64,000 bases of DNA, taken from assembly GCA_900472175.1 (NCBI GenBank), contig UCHD01000004.1, positions 526,726 through 590,725 of the forward strand. Direction: 5' to 3'. Under the pieces are notes generated by a model, which did not search any database, had not been told where the DNA came from, and saw only the letters and a list, made by a program, of their open reading frames with translations. Below are positions 27,185 to 35,926 of the stretch, in pieces; position 1 is the first letter of the stretch, and each line of letters starts with the position of its first letter. Source of the stretch: Hyphomicrobiales bacterium. Its GTDB lineage: Bacteria; Pseudomonadota; Alphaproteobacteria; Rhizobiales; Rhizobiaceae. A program made the position numbers and the translations under genes.

Positions 27185-27858
27185 CTTCGGCCTCCCTCGG
27201 CGTTGCTGCGCAGAGTGTCGATGGTTTTGCGATAAGCGTCAACATGACCGCCGCTGAAGATCGCCGAACCCGCGACGAACACATTGGCACCGGCCGAGGC
27301 CGGAAGGGCTATCGTATCCAGCGCGATGCCGCCATCGACCTGGATATCGATCGGCCGGTCGCCGATCATCGCCTTGATGCGGCGGATCTTCTCTTCCATG
27401 GCGGGAATGAATTTCTGGCCGCCGAAGCCGGGATTGACGGTCATCACCAGAACGAGGTCGATCTTGTCGAGCAGGTAGTCGAGCACGCTTTCCGGTGTTG
27501 CCGGGTTGATCGAGACACCGGCTTTCTTGCCCAGCGCCCTGATTGCCTGAACAGAGCGGTCGAGATGCGGGCCGGCTTCTGCGTGGACGGTGATGCTGTC
27601 GCAGCCAGCCTTGGCAAAGGCCTCCAGATAGGGATCGGCCGGCGCGATCATCAGGTGGCAATCGAAATAGGCCTTGGTATGCGGCCGCAGCGACTTGATC
27701 ACATCCGGGCCGAACGAGATGTTGGGGACGAAATGGCCGTCCATGATGTCGAGATGGATCCAGTCGGCACCGGCGGCAACGACGTCGCGCACTTCCTGTC
27801 CCAAATTGGCATAATCGGCGGCGAGGATGGAGGGGGCAATGCGGATAGGCAGGGGCAT
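27181..27858 (-). CDS. rpe: Ribulose-phosphate 3-epimerase
   Basis: A 225-residue TIM-barrel epimerase interconverting ribulose-5-P and xylulose-5-P in the pentose phosphate pathway, source of the ribose for purine synthesis. Family blocks: [25 protein letters not shown] (metal-binding His and Asp), [14 protein letters not shown] and IQVDGGI. The start ATG 27858 ([10 protein letters not shown]) fits the family; extra residues to 27909 are unlikely, though its ribosome site is weak. It couples to DUF2259 by a 4-base overlap. Confidence 0.96.
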   Translation of the reverse strand: MPLPIRIAPSILAADYANLGQEVRDVVAAGADWIHLDIMDGHFVPNISFGPDVIKSLRPHTKAYFDCHLMIAPADPYLEAFAKAGCDSITVHAEAGPHLDRSVQAIRALGKKAGVSINPATPESVLDYLLDKIDLVLVMTVNPGFGGQKFIPAMEEKIRRIKAMIGDRPIDIQVDGGIALDTIALPASAGANVFVAGSAIFSGGHVDAYRKTIDTLRSNAEGGRR

Positions 27859-27945
27859 GATTGGGGGCTCCAACTGTTTTGCGGGCAATAGCATCGCTTT
27901 TGGCGGCAAACAACCGATGTTACCGCTTCACCGGCATGCAAAGGC

Positions 27946-28950
27946 CTATCCTTGCTGCTTCCATGTCGGCAGCAGGTCGTTTTCCGCAGCCGTGGCGTCG
28001 TGGACGCCGCGTGCAATCGCGCGGGCCATGGTGGAGGCTGCCGCGGCGCCAAGATCGATGAAATGCTGCACGGATACGGTTTGTCCGCTGGTTCCGGTCG
28101 CCAGTGCAAACACCAGATCGCCATCGAGCGGCGTATGCGATGGCCAGAGCGCGCGGGAAAAACCGTCATGGGCAGCGATAGCCAGCCGTTTGGCTTCGGC
28201 CTTGGTCAGCACCGCATCGGTGGCGATGATAGCGATCGTCGTATTCTTCGTTTCGCTCTGCCTGCCGCGGAATTTTATGCGAAGATCGCGGGCGTCTTCG
28301 GGAAACGAATGCGGCATGCCGAGGCCGCCGAACTCCGCATGTTCCTCGAACGGTGCCGCCCAGAAATGTCTTGTATCACCGATGGTGGCCGAACCCAGCG
28401 CGTTGACGGCGACCAGTGCGCCGACGGTGATGCCACTGTCGAGGATCGTCGAGGCGGTGCCGAGCCCGCCCTTGAAGGTGGCCGTCAAGGCACCGGTGCC
28501 AGCACCTGCGGTGCCTGTGGAAAATTCCAGTGCCGCCGCCTGTACGGCTGCATAGCCCAGTTCGCGATAGGGCGGGTAAAGCCCCCAATCCTTGTCGCCA
28601 CCATTGATCAGGTCAAACAGGATCGCGGCAGGGACGATCGGGATGTGCAGGTTGCCGACCGGGAAGCCGCGGCCCATCTGGCGCAGCGCTGCCTGTGCGC
28701 CTGAAGCTGCATCAAGACCGAACGCCGAGCCACCCGATAGAACGACGGCATCGACGGTCTGCACCGTATTGTGCGGTTCGAGCAGATCTGTTTCCCGCGT
28801 ACCCGGCGCACCTCCCAGAACCTGGACGGCGGCAATGGCCGGCTGGTCGCAGACGACGACGGAGACGCCGGATTTCAGCCGATGGTCTTCGGCATTGCCG
28901 ACCCTGAGGCCGCCGACATCGGTGATAGAATTGCGTGGGCCGGTCCGCAT
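27946..28950 (-). CDS. P1-family (S58, DmpA/NylC-like) peptidase
   Basis: A 334-residue N-terminal-nucleophile-like hydrolase of the peptidase S58 family (D-aminopeptidase DmpA, beta-peptidyl aminopeptidase BapA, nylon hydrolase NylC). The N-terminus NSITDVGGLRVGNAED and VDAVVLSGGSAFGLDAASG are typical. The family matures by cleaving itself before a Ser/Thr; here Asn236-Thr237 in SETKNTTIAIIATDA is the expected site, with Thr237 the nucleophile (inferred from family knowledge). Substrates range from D-Ala peptides to polyamides. The start ATG 28950 overlaps by one base the stop of an amino-acid-binding protein gene; the much longer frame upstream is that gene's shadow. Confidence 0.9.
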   Translation of the reverse strand: MRTGPRNSITDVGGLRVGNAEDHRLKSGVSVVVCDQPAIAAVQVLGGAPGTRETDLLEPHNTVQTVDAVVLSGGSAFGLDAASGAQAALRQMGRGFPVGNLHIPIVPAAILFDLINGGDKDWGLYPPYRELGYAAVQAAALEFSTGTAGAGTGALTATFKGGLGTASTILDSGITVGALVAVNALGSATIGDTRHFWAAPFEEHAEFGGLGMPHSFPEDARDLRIKFRGRQSETKNTTIAIIATDAVLTKAEAKRLAIAAHDGFSRALWPSHTPLDGDLVFALATGTSGQTVSVQHFIDLGAAAASTMARAIARGVHDATAAENDLLPTWKQQG

Positions 28951-30038
28951 CACTGGCTTCCCGAAACAGGGGGAGCAACGATGAACCGGTTGTTCTGCCA
29001 TTCCAGCAGGCGGTAGGGATTTTCGGCCAGTTCGTGGCTGGCGTTGAAGTGGATGGGGCCAAGAACAGTCTGATACGGACCTTTGGCCAGCGCATCCAGA
29101 ACCGGGCCGCCATCCTTGCCTGCCCGGTCCTTTGCCTGCTCCAGCAGCGTGACGGCTGCAAATGCCGGAAGGACATAGCCCTCGGGAAGCAGTTTTGCAG
29201 CCGTCATGGCATCGACGATGGCCTTGGCGTCCGGTAGGGTGGCATAATCGGGCAGGGCGACGGCCAGAACGCCGTTTGCCAGCGGAACCGGCAGGTTTGC
29301 CGCGTCCAGCGTTTCGCCGCCCATCAGCGTCAGCGCAACCTGTTCGGATGCTGCATCGCGGGCGATGATGGCGGTATCGGCGCGATCGCCGCCGGTGAAT
29401 ACGTGCGTCGCACCACTCTTGGCAAGCCGGCGGACAAGGCTGACCTGTTGTTCCTGGGCGGGGCGGTAGGTGTCCGAGAAGGTTGGGGTCAGGCCGATTT
29501 CGGCGAGGGCACCGCGCACGCTTTCCACCAGTTCGCGCCCGTGGATGGTGCCGTCCTCGATCAGTGCCAGAGGTTCGTTCTTCCAGCGCGACAGAATGAT
29601 CTCCGTCACCTTGGCCGCTTCTGCCTTGGCGCTCGCCACCAGCCGGAAAAACGGCCATTTCTTTTTCAGTGCGTCTTCCATCAATATATCGGAGCGGACG
29701 CTTAGGGTCAGTGCCGGAATGCCTGCTTCGGCCAGCGCCGGCAGCACCGCTTGCAGGCTTTCCGTACACAGGAAGCCGATGGCCGCCTCGGCGCCGCTGG
29801 CCAGCAGTGCCTTCGTCAGGCTTTCCGCATCTTTCGGTTCGCAGGTTTCCGGGATGGCGACGATTTCCGAGCCACGATCCTCTGCCTGGAAGCGGGCGCC
29901 ATCCAGCATCTGCTGCCCCAGCAGCGCAAACGGCCCGTCCGCCGGGGCGACGACGGCGATCTTCAAACCTGCAGCCAAAGCGGGGGCGGCCTGCACCGAT
30001 CCGGCAATCACAAGGCTGGCAAAAATCGAACGAAACAT
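28950..30038 (-). CDS. Periplasmic Leu/Ile/Val-type ABC substrate-binding protein
   Basis: A 362-residue periplasmic binding protein of the branched-chain amino acid (LivJ, type 1 fold) group. Signal peptide MFRSIFASLVIAG, cleavage near ALAA (about 23), then GLKIAVVAPADGPFALLGQQM, the classical opening. No permease or ATPase gene adjoins, so it is an orphan receptor or works with a remote transporter. Translational overlap with the P1 peptidase suggests uptake plus intracellular hydrolysis of a peptide-like compound. Start ATG 30038 was chosen to give a normal signal peptide; the 30-codon extension would spoil it. Confidence 0.9.
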   Translation of the reverse strand: MFRSIFASLVIAGSVQAAPALAAGLKIAVVAPADGPFALLGQQMLDGARFQAEDRGSEIVAIPETCEPKDAESLTKALLASGAEAAIGFLCTESLQAVLPALAEAGIPALTLSVRSDILMEDALKKKWPFFRLVASAKAEAAKVTEIILSRWKNEPLALIEDGTIHGRELVESVRGALAEIGLTPTFSDTYRPAQEQQVSLVRRLAKSGATHVFTGGDRADTAIIARDAASEQVALTLMGGETLDAANLPVPLANGVLAVALPDYATLPDAKAIVDAMTAAKLLPEGYVLPAFAAVTLLEQAKDRAGKDGGPVLDALAKGPYQTVLGPIHFNASHELAENPYRLLEWQNNRFIVAPPVSGSQ

Positions 30039-30221
30039 GCGCTTATCCAGTTGAGAATGCCCATGTTTTAAAGATGTGGCCGCAGGGGTCAAAGGAAAAG
30101 ATCGGAACCTGCGCGCAGAGGATGGCAATTGCCGTCAATGGCGAAGAAAAACCAGACGATGGGTTTCATATTTCGTTGCAATGTCTATGTGTTAGAAACG
30201 TACATCGATCTGGAGACTGCC

Positions 30222-30716
30222 GTGTTGGACAAGACCCAACTGGACCCGCTGACCTACCGTGATGCCATGAGCCGGCTGGCCGGTCACGTGCATATCGTCA
30301 CGGCCGCCCACAAGGGTGTGCGGCGCGGTGTGACGATCACGGCCGCATGCTCGGTCTCCGACGATCCGGCAACGCTGCTCGTCTGCCTCAACGGTGCGAA
30401 TCCGCGCAACGACATCTTTGCCGAAAGCGGAAGCTTTGCGCTCAATCTTCTCGGCGCGGACCAGATGGATCTCGCCCATGTCTTTTCCGGCAAGAATCAT
30501 GTCGATCCGTCAGAGCGGTTTTCCCACGGTACCTGGGGTGAACTGAAGACCGGCGCACCGATCCTTGGCGAAGCCGTTGCGGCATTCGATTGCCGGCTGA
30601 TCGACATCAAGACCGTTGCCACGCATATCGTTCTGTTCGGACAGGTCGTTGCCGTCACGCTCGGCCAGCAGAAACCGGCACTCGTCTATCTGGACCGGGA
30701 CTACCGCACGTTATAG
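30222..30716 (+). CDS. Flavin reductase (RutF/HpaC-like)
   Basis: A 164-residue flavin reductase-like split-barrel protein (DIM6/NTAB family). TYRDAMSRLAGHVHIVTAAH, then GVTITAACSVSDDPATLLVCLN and FALNLLGADQMDLAHVFSG are the FMN-binding blocks; GTWGELKTGAPILGEAVAAFDCRL is typical of RutF/HpaC. These reduce FMN with NAD(P)H to supply a monooxygenase, but none is adjacent. The start is GTG 30222 with GGAG 6 bases upstream; an ATG near 30138 would add an unlike N-terminus. It precedes the moxR-type operon by 25 bases, so cotranscription is possible. Confidence 0.88.
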   Translation: MLDKTQLDPLTYRDAMSRLAGHVHIVTAAHKGVRRGVTITAACSVSDDPATLLVCLNGANPRNDIFAESGSFALNLLGADQMDLAHVFSGKNHVDPSERFSHGTWGELKTGAPILGEAVAAFDCRLIDIKTVATHIVLFGQVVAVTLGQQKPALVYLDRDYRTL

Positions 30717-30741
30717 ATTTCCTCCAAGGGAGCGAGGAAAC

Positions 30742-31671
30742 ATGACGACATACGTGAATGGCGCATTGCCTGCCTCGATCGCCGAGACGATGGAGATGCT
30801 GCAATCCGGCGACTACCTCGCTGGTACCGCACTTTCGACGGTGCTGTTCCTGTCGCTGCGAATGAAGCGCCCGCTGTTTCTCGAAGGCGAGGCGGGGGTC
30901 GGCAAGACCGAAATCGCCAAGGTTCTGGCAAAGGCGCTCGGCCGGCCGTTGATCCGGCTTCAGTGTTATGAAGGCCTCGATATTTCCTCGGCCGTCTACG
31001 AGTGGAACTATCCGGCGCAGATGCTGGAAATCCGGCTGTCGGAAGCGTCCGGAACGGCTGATCGGCAGAAAATCGAAAGCAATATCTTTTCGGAAAAGTA
31101 CCTGATCAGGCGACCGGTTCTGCAGGCGATCTCGGCTGAGGCCGGCAAGGCACCGGTTTTCCTGATCGACGAGCTGGACCGGACTGACGAGGCGTTCGAG
31201 GCGTTTCTGCTCGAAGTGCTCTCCGATTTCCAGGTGACCATTCCGGAACTCGGGACGATCCGGGCGCAGGAACCGCCGATCGTCATCATCACCACCAATC
31301 GTACCCGCGAAGTCCACGACGCGTTGAAGCGCCGCTGTCTTTACCATTGGGTCGATTATCCCAAAGCTGCACAGGAGCTGGAGATCATCCGCCGCAAGGT
31401 GCCGGACTGCAACGAGCGCCTGTCACGCGAAATCGTCGGCTATGTCCAGCGGCTGCGAACGATCGATCTTTTCAAGAACCCGGGCGTAGCCGAGACCATC
31501 GACTGGGCAACGGCGCTGACCGAGCTCGACCGCCTGGCCCTCGATCCAGAAACCATTTCGGACACGCTGGGAACGCTCTTGAAATACCAAGATGACATTG
31601 CCCGGATCGAAGGCGGCGACGGCCGAAAGATCCTCGATGACGTCAAGGCCGAACTTCTGGCGGCAGGGTGA
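30742..31671 (+). CDS. MoxR-family AAA+ ATPase (CoxD-like)
   Basis: A 309-residue MoxR-type chaperone ATPase. Walker A GEAGVGKT (49-56), Walker B VFLIDELDR (139-147), and sensor-1 TTNRTREVHDALKRRC. In carboxydotrophs CoxD of this type inserts sulfur/copper into the CO-dehydrogenase active site with the VWA protein CoxE; the next gene is that partner, 4 bases away. With xdhC-like and moeA/mocA-like genes after, this is a molybdenum-hydroxylase maturation operon. The start ATG 30742 has GAGGAAAC upstream. Confidence 0.93.
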   Translation: MTTYVNGALPASIAETMEMLQSGDYLAGTALSTVLFLSLRMKRPLFLEGEAGVGKTEIAKVLAKALGRPLIRLQCYEGLDISSAVYEWNYPAQMLEIRLSEASGTADRQKIESNIFSEKYLIRRPVLQAISAEAGKAPVFLIDELDRTDEAFEAFLLEVLSDFQVTIPELGTIRAQEPPIVIITTNRTREVHDALKRRCLYHWVDYPKAAQELEIIRRKVPDCNERLSREIVGYVQRLRTIDLFKNPGVAETIDWATALTELDRLALDPETISDTLGTLLKYQDDIARIEGGDGRKILDDVKAELLAAG

Positions 31672-31675
31672 TGTC

Positions 31676-32929
31676 ATGGAGACGGCAGCCCGGACAGGAG
31701 ACGGCGCCATTCTTCCATCGCTGCCTGAGGGCGATGGCCGGTTTGCCGACAACATCGTCTTTTTTGCCCGTGCCCTGCGCAAGGCGGGTCTGAAAATCGG
31801 GCCAGGGGCAGTCGCCGATGCGATCGAAGCCGTCGCGATGATCGGTATCGGATCCCGCGAGGAATTTCATGCGACGTTGCAATCGATCTTCGTCAAACGC
31901 CACGAAGATCAGGCGCTGTTCGACGAAGCGTTCCGGCTGTTCTGGCGATCGCGTGACCTGATCGGCAAGATGATCGCGATGATGTCGCCGGTGGCACCCG
32001 ATTCGCGCGAGAAAGCCCCCCGCCGTGCAGCTGAGGCTCGCGTCAGCGATGCCCTGTTTGCCGACCGCGATGCGCAACGGCCGGTACGCGACGAACCGGA
32101 TATCGAGATCGATGCGCGGTTTACGGCGTCCGGCCAGGAACTGTTGCGCCGGGCGGATTTTGCCCAGATGTCGGCCGCCGAAATTGCCGAGGCGAAAAAG
32201 GCCTTGTCGGCATTGATTCTGCCGATGGATGAGGTGAGGACACGCCGTTTTCGCGCTTCGCACCGACCGCGCCGCATCGATCCGCGCGCAACGATGCGCG
32301 ATGCGATGAAAACCGGCGGTGATCTCATTCTGCCACGGTTCCGTGAGCCGAAGACCCTTCACCCGCCGCTGATAGTGCTGGCAGATATTTCCGGGTCGAT
32401 GAGCCAGTACACCCGGATTTTCCTGCATTTTCTGCATGTGTTGACCGAAAAGCGCCGCCGCGTTCACACGTTCCTGTTCGGCACCCGGTTGAGCAATGTC
32501 ACCCGGCAGATGAAGAACCGCGATCCCGATGTGGCGATGGACGATTGCCTCCGCGCTGTCAGCGACTGGTCCGGTGGCACGCGGATCGGCGAGACCCTGC
32601 ATGAATTCAATCGTCTCTGGTCGCGCCGGGTGTTGGGGCAGGGCGCCATCGTGCTTCTGATCACCGACGGGCTGGAGCGCGACGATATCGGCGAATTGGA
32701 GACCGAGATGGACCGGCTGCACCGGTCCTGCCGCCGTCTGATCTGGCTCAATCCTCTGCTGCGTTTCGATGGTTTCGAAGCGCGGGCGCGGGGCGTCCGG
32801 GCCATGCTGCCGCATGTTGACGAATTCCGTGCGATGCATAATCTTGAAGCCGTGTCCGATCTGGCCGAGGCTCTTTCCGGCAAACAATCACGCGACGCCG
32901 ATCCCCGCCGTTTCATGCGGCAGCGATAG
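31676..32929 (+). CDS. CoxE-like VWA-domain protein
   Basis: A 417-residue protein with a C-terminal von Willebrand A domain of the CoxE subgroup. The MIDAS metal motif DISGSMS is at 237-243 and GGTRIG and LITDGLERDD complete it. The N-terminal ~190 residues are helical and Arg-rich, as in CoxE. It pairs with MoxR ATPases; the two are 4 bases apart. It would act in the cytoplasm on an apo-molybdoenzyme. No such structural enzyme is seen in the window. Confidence 0.92.
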   Translation: METAARTGDGAILPSLPEGDGRFADNIVFFARALRKAGLKIGPGAVADAIEAVAMIGIGSREEFHATLQSIFVKRHEDQALFDEAFRLFWRSRDLIGKMIAMMSPVAPDSREKAPRRAAEARVSDALFADRDAQRPVRDEPDIEIDARFTASGQELLRRADFAQMSAAEIAEAKKALSALILPMDEVRTRRFRASHRPRRIDPRATMRDAMKTGGDLILPRFREPKTLHPPLIVLADISGSMSQYTRIFLHFLHVLTEKRRRVHTFLFGTRLSNVTRQMKNRDPDVAMDDCLRAVSDWSGGTRIGETLHEFNRLWSRRVLGQGAIVLLITDGLERDDIGELETEMDRLHRSCRRLIWLNPLLRFDGFEARARGVRAMLPHVDEFRAMHNLEAVSDLAEALSGKQSRDADPRRFMRQR

Positions 32930-32947
32930 GGTGACAGGAGGAAGCAG

Positions 32948-33277
32948 ATGCTCGGCCAGCCTCTTTACCCCGATCCCTTGCAGGTTGCCGGCGAATGGCA
33001 TGCGGATGGACGCGGGGTCGCCATAGCGACCGTCATCGAAACCTGGGGCTCGGCGCCGCGGCCGGTCGGCAGTCATCTGGTTATCGACGGGCAGGGCAAT
33101 TTTCACGGTTCCGTTTCGGGTGGCTGCGTCGAGGGGGCGGTGATTGCCGAGGCCGCAGACGTGATCGCCTCTGGCGCGGCACGTATTCTCGAATTCGGCG
33201 TTGCCGACGAGACCGCCTGGCGGGTCGGCCTGTCCTGCGGCGGCCGCATCCGCATCTATGTCGAGAGGCTGGGATAG
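32948..33277 (+). CDS. XdhC/CoxI-type protein, N-terminal domain only
   Basis: A 109-residue protein equal to the N-terminal domain of XdhC/CoxF. VIETWGSAPRPVGSHLVI and SVSGGCVEGAVIAEA hold the conserved motif with Cys60. XdhC binds and hands sulfurated Mo-MPT to xanthine dehydrogenase-type enzymes. The Rossmann half is in the next gene, three bases on, so XdhC is split in two. ATG 32948 follows AGGAGGAAGCAG. Confidence 0.88.
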   Translation: MLGQPLYPDPLQVAGEWHADGRGVAIATVIETWGSAPRPVGSHLVIDGQGNFHGSVSGGCVEGAVIAEAADVIASGAARILEFGVADETAWRVGLSCGGRIRIYVERLG

Positions 33278-33280
33278 ACG

Positions 33281-33988
33281 ATGTTGCTGGAGCATCTGCA
33301 CAGGCTGAACACGGCGCGCGACGCGCGGCTGGCGGCGGTGACCATCACACCGCTCGATATCGGCGAGGCCCGGCTCTTCCTGGAGGGCGAACTTCACGAT
33401 CCAGCCATCGCGCCAGCGATTGAGTCGGCACTGCGCACGGGCAAATCCGGCATTGTCGAGATCGGCGGGCAGGCGGCCTTCGTCAATGTCTACCTGCCGC
33501 CGCCGCGGATCGTCGTCATCGGCGCGGTACATATCTCGCAGGCTCTTGCGGGCATGGCAGATATTGCCGGGTTTGACCTGTCGATCATCGATCCTCGCAG
33601 CGCCTTTGCGACAGAGGAGCGATTCGGGAAGACCAAACTCCTTGCCGAATGGCCGGAGGATGCGCTGCAGAATACACTGCTCGATGCCTATACGGCACTG
33701 GTCGCGGTGACCCACGACCCAAAGATCGACGATTTTCCGTTGGCAAAAGCGCTTGAAGCAGGCTGTTTTTATGTCGGGGCGCTAGGAAGCCGCAAGACCC
33801 ATGCCGGCCGGGTCGAGCGGCTGGCAAAACTCGGTGTGAATGAAAGCGCTATCGCTCGTATTCATGCGCCGATTGGCCTTGATATCCACGCCTCCAGCCC
33901 GGCCGAGATTGCTGTCGCGATCCTTGCCGAGATCATCCAGACGCTGCGGACGCGCGATGTGACGGCTGGGCGAGGGGCGGCCGCATGA
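33281..33988 (+). CDS. XdhC/CoxF-type protein, Rossmann domain
   Basis: A 235-residue protein with the C-terminal XdhC_C Rossmann fold (PPPRIVVIGAVHISQALAGMA, about 73-93; later GCFYVGALGSRKTHAGR and the RIHAPIGLDIHASSPAEIAVAILAE block). Residues 1-70 are a small helical cap. It overlaps the moeA/mocA gene by ATGA. Together with the preceding 109-residue gene it makes a two-piece XdhC, a recognised variation. Confidence 0.9.
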   Translation: MLLEHLHRLNTARDARLAAVTITPLDIGEARLFLEGELHDPAIAPAIESALRTGKSGIVEIGGQAAFVNVYLPPPRIVVIGAVHISQALAGMADIAGFDLSIIDPRSAFATEERFGKTKLLAEWPEDALQNTLLDAYTALVAVTHDPKIDDFPLAKALEAGCFYVGALGSRKTHAGRVERLAKLGVNESAIARIHAPIGLDIHASSPAEIAVAILAEIIQTLRTRDVTAGRGAAA

Positions 33989-35604
33989 AGTTTGGTCCGG
34001 TTCCGGTCGCAGATGCGGAAGGTACAGTGCTTGCGCATGCCGCCAAACTGCCCGATGGGCGACTGGCAAAAGGACATGTTGTTTCCGCCGCCGATATAAC
34101 GGCGCTGCAGGCGGCGGGTGTCTCCGAAATCACGGTGGCTCGTCTGGAGAGTGGTGATCTGCTCGAGGACGTGGCCGCGTCGCGAATTGCCGCCGCGATC
34201 GATCGCGACCACCTGACGTTTTCGCAGGCGGCGACCGGCCGCATCAATATCCATTCAGCCGTCGAAGGCCTGTTTGTTGCCAGCCGCTCCGTCATCGACC
34301 GGCTCAACCGTATCGACCCGGCCATCACCCTCGCCTGTCTTGCCGATCATGTGCCGGTTCGGTCCGGCGATATGGTGGCGACGATCAAGATCATTCCGCT
34401 CGCCGTTCCGAGCCGGTTTGCCGATGAAGCCGTGGCACTCCTTCGGGCGGAACATGCCTTCAGCGTCAAACCCTTTTTGGCGCGCCGCGTGCTGCTGGTC
34501 GCAACCACGCTGCCATCGCTGAAATCCAGCGTGATGGACAAGACGCGCCTCAATCTGGAGGGACGGTTGCGGCTGTCGTCGAGCATCCTGGTGCAGGAAC
34601 GGCGCGTGCCTCACACGGCCGGTGCCGTGGCGGCGGCGATGGTGCAGGGTGCGGAGCGTTTCGAGATGGTCATCGTCTTCGGTGCTTCCGCCGTTGCCGA
34701 TGCAGATGACGTGATCCCCGCGGCGATACGGCTAGCGGGCGGTCGCGTTGATCATGTCGGCATGCCGGTCGATCCCGGCAATCTGCTCGTTCTTGGACAG
34801 ATCGGAGAAGTTCCGGTGATTGGAGCACCCGGTTGCGCCCGCAGCCCGAAGGAAAACGGGTTCGACTGGGTTTTGAACAGAATCCTGGCAGGCGAATGGC
34901 CGACGGTTAAGGATATCACTGGTCTTGGCGTCGGTGGTCTCTTGATGGAAATACCGACACGGCCGTTGCCACGTGCCTTTGCCGGTTCCAGGCCGAAGGA
35001 GATTTCCGTCGCCGCCGTCCTGCTTGCTGCAGGCACAGCTTCCCGCATGGGCTTATCACGGCAGCACAAGCTGCTGGCGGAATTTGATGGCGTGCCGCTC
35101 GTACGCCGCAGTGCGCAGGCAGCCCTTGAGGCAGGCATTGATCATGTCTTTGCGATCGTTGGTCATCGGCAGGCGGAGATTCGCGCAGCACTGGCGAGAC
35201 TTGATGTTATTGCCGTCGAAAATTCCGATTATGCTACCGGAATGGCCTCGTCGCTGATTGCCGGGGTGAGCGTCGTCGGCGCGGATGCCGATGGCATTCT
35301 GGTGATGTTGGCGGATATGCCCTGGGTCACAGCGCACAATCTTGCCGCACTGGTTTCGGCGTTTAAGACCGGGCAAGGCCAGGCTATCGTTCGGGCCGTG
35401 TCCGCTGGAAAACGCGGCAATCCGGTGATCTTACCGCGATCGGCATTCGATGCAATCCGGCAGTTGCAGGGCGATGTTGGCGCACGCCATATCATTGAAA
35501 CCTGCGGATTACCGGTGGTCGATATCGATATCGGACCGGCGGCACATCTTGATCTCGACACGCCGGAAGCGATCATCGCTGCCGGTGGCATATTGAAAGG
35601 CTGA
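33985..35604 (+). CDS. Fused MoeA-like / MocA-like molybdopterin enzyme
   Basis: A 539-residue fusion. Residues 1-~335 resemble molybdopterin-binding (MoeA/MoCF) proteins: KLPDGRLAKGHVV, VVFGASAVADADDVIPAAI and MPVDPGNLLVLGQIG, then APGCARSPKENGFDW. Residues ~340-539 are a MobA/MocA nucleotidyltransferase with LLAAGTASRMG (346-356), LMLADMPWVT and GKRGNPVILPRS. MocA makes molybdopterin cytosine dinucleotide, the cofactor of xanthine-oxidase-type and CO-dehydrogenase enzymes. Its place after the coxD/E/xdhC genes fits that. Overlaps the preceding gene by ATGA. Confidence 0.88.
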   Translation: MKFGPVPVADAEGTVLAHAAKLPDGRLAKGHVVSAADITALQAAGVSEITVARLESGDLLEDVAASRIAAAIDRDHLTFSQAATGRINIHSAVEGLFVASRSVIDRLNRIDPAITLACLADHVPVRSGDMVATIKIIPLAVPSRFADEAVALLRAEHAFSVKPFLARRVLLVATTLPSLKSSVMDKTRLNLEGRLRLSSSILVQERRVPHTAGAVAAAMVQGAERFEMVIVFGASAVADADDVIPAAIRLAGGRVDHVGMPVDPGNLLVLGQIGEVPVIGAPGCARSPKENGFDWVLNRILAGEWPTVKDITGLGVGGLLMEIPTRPLPRAFAGSRPKEISVAAVLLAAGTASRMGLSRQHKLLAEFDGVPLVRRSAQAALEAGIDHVFAIVGHRQAEIRAALARLDVIAVENSDYATGMASSLIAGVSVVGADADGILVMLADMPWVTAHNLAALVSAFKTGQGQAIVRAVSAGKRGNPVILPRSAFDAIRQLQGDVGARHIIETCGLPVVDIDIGPAAHLDLDTPEAIIAAGGILKG

Positions 35605-35608
35605 GAAA

Positions 35609-35926
35609 ATGGACAATGCGGCAATCGAAGAGATGTTTTCGGCCCTCGGCCCGGTGACGGTCAAACGCATGTTCGGCGGCAAGGGTATCTATTTCGAAGG
35701 CCGGATTCTGGCGCTGGAGGTAAGCGGCGATATCCTGCTCAAGGCAGACACCGAGAGCGCCGGCGAATTCGAGGCGGCCGGCAGTTCGCAATGGAGCTAT
35801 GACGGCAAGGGCAAACTGGTGAAGATGCCGTACTGGTCCATTCCCGAAGAGGCTTTTGATGACCCTGACGAAATGGCCCGTTGGGTGCGGCTTGCCTATG
35901 AGGCAGCCTTGCGGGCTAAGAAATAG
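35609..35926 (+). CDS. TfoX N-terminal-domain protein
   Basis: A 105-residue protein comprising the TfoX N-terminal domain: MFSALGPVTVKRMFGGKGIYF, WSYDGKGKLVKMPYW, then a terminal helix (PDEMARWVRLAYEAALRA). Full TfoX regulates competence in gamma-proteobacteria, but single-domain versions in alphaproteobacteria have no assigned role. It starts 4 bases after the moeA/mocA stop, so it may be the last gene of that operon. Its tail overlaps the convergent Nudix gene by 11 bases. Confidence 0.9.
   Translation: MDNAAIEEMFSALGPVTVKRMFGGKGIYFEGRILALEVSGDILLKADTESAGEFEAAGSSQWSYDGKGKLVKMPYWSIPEEAFDDPDEMARWVRLAYEAALRAKK

Noticed and set aside
28951-29769. N-terminal extension of the P1 peptidase frame to 607 residues
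   Set aside because: The added part lies across the binding-protein gene in another frame and has no domain; the family starts at NSITDVGGLRVG.
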